5,711 nucleotides of DNA from Firmicutes bacterium CAG:124 (lineage in GTDB: Bacteria > Bacillota > Clostridia > Oscillospirales > Oscillospiraceae), in assembly GCA_000432135.1 (NCBI GenBank), contig HF990631.1, positions 274 to 5,984 of the forward strand, in the 5' to 3' direction. Positions 3,600 to 5,711 of this stretch are shown one piece after another (within the stretch, counting starts at the first letter, position 1; each line of letters opens with the position of its first letter). The position numbers and the translations under genes were made by a program. The notes under the pieces are model-generated. The model had not been told where the DNA came from. It saw only the letters and a list, made by a program, of their open reading frames with translations, and searched no databases.

Positions 3600-5711
3600 C
3601 TATGCGCGGCCCGCCAAAAGTCCGGCCAGAAGCCCCGGAAGGAGCCACAAAGCCGTGTACAAAAACAGGTTCCAGCACGACGCGGCGAGGTCTGCGCCGA
3701 GGAATGTCAGCACAAACATCAGCCCCGCGCCGAGGATGCTTCCCACAAGGGCAATGCAGATGCACAAAATCGCCGTGCTCCGCAGTCCCCGCGCCGCGAC
3801 AACGCTCCCGGCGAAGCTTGCAAAGCTGCTGCGGGCCATGAGCGCGCCCTGCGTTCCGCTGCGTACAGTCTCCGGCTCGGAAAGGGCCGCGCGCTCCTCC
3901 ACAATGGGGAATTCAATGTGCTCGGGCGGGATCTTGTAGCGCTGCTTTAAAAACTGCGGCGTGATCATAAAATCGCGCGTGGCCAGCACCGGCACGAGCG
4001 CGCCTGCGCGCAGAACGGAGGCAAGACCGGCCCGGACGGATTCCGCCGGAGCGTAGTTGAGGGCGAAGACGGCGGTAAGCTCGCCGTTGACGGACAGATA
4101 GACCGCCTGCTTCAGCCGCGTCCCCTCCGGCACGCGCACACGCATGAGCTTCATGAACGCGATGGAGCCCATGAGCACGACGTCGCCCCGGATCGTCGCG
4201 CCGAGGCCGCCGCTTTCGTACCGGCGGAAGCTGTCGACGGTATAGCGCCTGCCGTTCTGGTCGTGCATCATCTGCTCGAACAGCGGGACAAGACCGCTGC
4301 CCGCCGTCTGTACGACGGCGTTGGCATAGCCGATGACCATGGGCGCGGGGCGGCTGCCGTAGAGCTTCATGCCGCCCTGCGTTACGTTCTGCGGCGGGAA
4401 CAGGTCGGCGTCCTCAATGATCAGTCCGGCCTCACCGGACAAGATCCGTGCGCCCTGCCAGCCAGCGACGGCTGCGCCGACGCGGTACAGCTTTTTCGCA
4501 AACGTGGAAAACGGTTTGGCGTAGGCAATGAGCACGCCTGCGGGGAAGCCCGCCAGCAGCATGGCTGTCCACGACCAGAGAAAGCTCTTTCCGCCGCGCA
4601 TCGCGGTCAGAATGGACAGCACGAGCGTCACCGCCGTCATGACAGGGGCATAGACGCGCATGATGCGGCTGCCCGCGTCCGGCATTTCCAGCTGGATGGC
4701 GAACTGTGCCGCGTCGCCCGGCGCACGGAAGATGCAGTCGTAGCCGTGCCACGCCTTTTCCTCCCGCACGGCGGCGACAGGCTCTTCCATGTTGCCTGCC
4801 GCGCGCAGCGACCTGCGCCGCGCCTCATATAATAAGCTCCGGCCCCAGAGGGCAAGCAGCAGCAGGACCGACGCGACCGTGCAGAACGGCGTTCTGCCCT
4901 GCATGACAGCAAAAAAAGCATCGACGATCACGGCACAGAGCACCACAAACAGCATACTGGTCTGATCGAACCGCAGGCGCAGCGCCTGCATTACGCCGGA
5001 CAGGCAGATATCATAGCTCAGAAGCGCCTGCGCAAGCAGAAGCCCCAGCATGATCGCGGAAAACACGCGAGAATAGCCGCTGAAATCCCCGATCACAGAG
5101 GATGCCGACAGAACCAGCAGCAGAATCGACGCCAGACACGTCAGTACGCTCAGCAGCAGCCGCAGCCGGACGCTGGAGGCGGCGGAATAGAACTGGTACG
5201 CGGCCTCCAGGGAAGAAAAGACGTGCTCAGGCTGCTCGGCGGCACGCTTTTTGCGGGCCTCCTTCTTCTGGAAGCGTTCGAGCTGACGGCGGCGCTTCTC
5301 GGCCTGCCGCCTTTCCCGGCGCTCGGCACGGGCGCGTTCACGCGCTTCTCTGGGGTCAGCTGCGGCTGGCTCCGGATCCGGTTCGCCCTGATAGGTCCAG
5401 ACGGCGGGGCGCTCCGGCTCAGACTCTGTCTTTGTGTGGACGGGCGCAAAGCGGATGGTGTCGGCAGGCTCCTCGTCCTCCTCGGACGCAGGAGCATCGG
5501 GCGCACGTCCGGCTGGCGAAGCAAGCCGGACAGTCTCGCCGGGCTCTGCGGCCTGCTCCTCGCGCTTCGTCCAGCCGCCGAACTCGTTCATGATCTCCTC
5601 AAGCGAGTATTCCGGCTCCTCCTGCTCCGCAGGCGTCTTGTTCAGTTGTACTTCGTCCTCAGGACGCCTGGTTGGTTCCATAGTGTGCTCCATGTTTTGT
5701 GAATCTACCAT
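3600..5711 (-). CDS. P-type-ATPase-like membrane protein without catalytic motifs (putative pseudo-ATPase)
   Basis: The visible protein has 703 residues. Residues 1-120 are acidic, Pro/Ala-rich and probably disordered, with YSLEEIMNEFGGW (35-47) and a repeated EPx(E/D)T(V/I)R(L/F)A motif (56-64 and 81-89). Residues 121-158 form a very basic charged helix. Hydrophobic segments lie near 183-203, 215-233, 251-270, 275-293, 353-371, 378-398, 645-670 and 676-700, the eight-helix plan of P1B metal ATPases. AGFPAGVLIAYAKP (387-400) sits where ACPCAL is expected, GLIIEDADLF (429-438) where the DKTGT phosphorylation loop is, GLGATIRGDVVLMGS (502-516) matches an N-domain glycine motif, and VLATRD (575-580) replaces LTGD. 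No TGES, DKTGT or GDGxND is seen, and the actuator region is only about 55 residues. So ATP-driven transport looks unlikely; a sensor or scaffold role is inference. Start: the ATG at 5711 is at the window edge; M11 (5681) has GGAG 6 bases upstream and may be the true start. Confidence 0.75.
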   Translation of the reverse strand: MVDSQNMEHTMEPTRRPEDEVQLNKTPAEQEEPEYSLEEIMNEFGGWTKREEQAAEPGETVRLASPAGRAPDAPASEEDEEPADTIRFAPVHTKTESEPERPAVWTYQGEPDPEPAAADPREARERARAERRERRQAEKRRRQLERFQKKEARKKRAAEQPEHVFSSLEAAYQFYSAASSVRLRLLLSVLTCLASILLLVLSASSVIGDFSGYSRVFSAIMLGLLLAQALLSYDICLSGVMQALRLRFDQTSMLFVVLCAVIVDAFFAVMQGRTPFCTVASVLLLLALWGRSLLYEARRRSLRAAGNMEEPVAAVREEKAWHGYDCIFRAPGDAAQFAIQLEMPDAGSRIMRVYAPVMTAVTLVLSILTAMRGGKSFLWSWTAMLLAGFPAGVLIAYAKPFSTFAKKLYRVGAAVAGWQGARILSGEAGLIIEDADLFPPQNVTQGGMKLYGSRPAPMVIGYANAVVQTAGSGLVPLFEQMMHDQNGRRYTVDSFRRYESGGLGATIRGDVVLMGSIAFMKLMRVRVPEGTRLKQAVYLSVNGELTAVFALNYAPAESVRAGLASVLRAGALVPVLATRDFMITPQFLKQRYKIPPEHIEFPIVEERAALSEPETVRSGTQGALMARSSFASFAGSVVAARGLRSTAILCICIALVGSILGAGLMFVLTFLGADLAASCWNLFLYTALWLLPGLLAGLLAGRA
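5688..5691 (-). promoter_or_regulatory. Possible ribosome binding site for an internal start (M11) of the pseudo-ATPase gene
   Basis: GGAG on the minus strand lies 6 bases before the ATG at 5681-5679. The ATG at 5693 has no good site, and the site for the ATG at 5711 would lie outside the window, so the start cannot be settled here. Confidence 0.4.

Noticed and set aside
4263..4832. 189-codon plus-strand open frame
   Set aside because: Shadow of the membrane-protein gene in the complementary register, with no family resemblance and no ribosome binding site noted.
5102..5702. Plus-strand open frames opposite the N-terminus of the membrane protein
   Set aside because: They are Arg/Pro- or Leu-rich complement translations of a charged, low-complexity coding region.
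1..5711. CRISPR array, insertion sequence, prophage or attachment site
   Set aside because: No regularly spaced direct repeats, transposase or integrase reading frame, or paired terminal inverted repeats were seen.

Overview
The window looks like chromosomal DNA from a moderately GC-rich anaerobic Firmicute, most likely a gut Clostridia of the Oscillospirales type. This rests on recognisable protein families, Shine-Dalgarno sites of the AGGAG type, a sigma-A-like promoter (TTGCAA, 17 bases, TATAAT) and the style of the proteins. It is an inference, because no taxonomic marker such as rRNA is present.

Layout from left to right. Bases 1-112 hold the last 36 codons of an unrecognised plus-strand gene. 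Bases 113-388 lie between convergent genes and hold no convincing protein gene. Roughly 119-305 of this gap is a run of well-paired stems with tRNA-like loop sequences, which I propose is a structured non-coding RNA; raiA RNA is one candidate. The remaining genes are all on the minus strand. In transcription order they are: a large membrane protein (5711 or 5681 to 3600) built like a heavy-metal P-type ATPase but lacking its catalytic motifs; an EF-G paralogue (3435 to 1366) with non-canonical GTPase motifs; and a small TIM-barrel-like protein (1291 to 389) with a cysteine cluster and a peptidase-U32-like KLEGR motif.

The EF-G-like gene has its own promoter in the 164-base gap after the membrane-protein gene. 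Its GC-rich leader can form two alternative hairpins just before the ribosome binding site. The U32-like gene follows 74 bases later with no visible promoter of its own. A perfect 12-bp hairpin separates the two genes, so they probably form a two-gene unit with partial termination or processing between them. Several characterised U32 proteins hydroxylate tRNA or rRNA, so pairing one with an EF-G paralogue suggests a translation-related module. That functional link is inferred.

The most interesting items are the catalytically dead-looking P-type ATPase, the structured RNA candidate at 119-305, and the EF-G paralogue/U32 pair.
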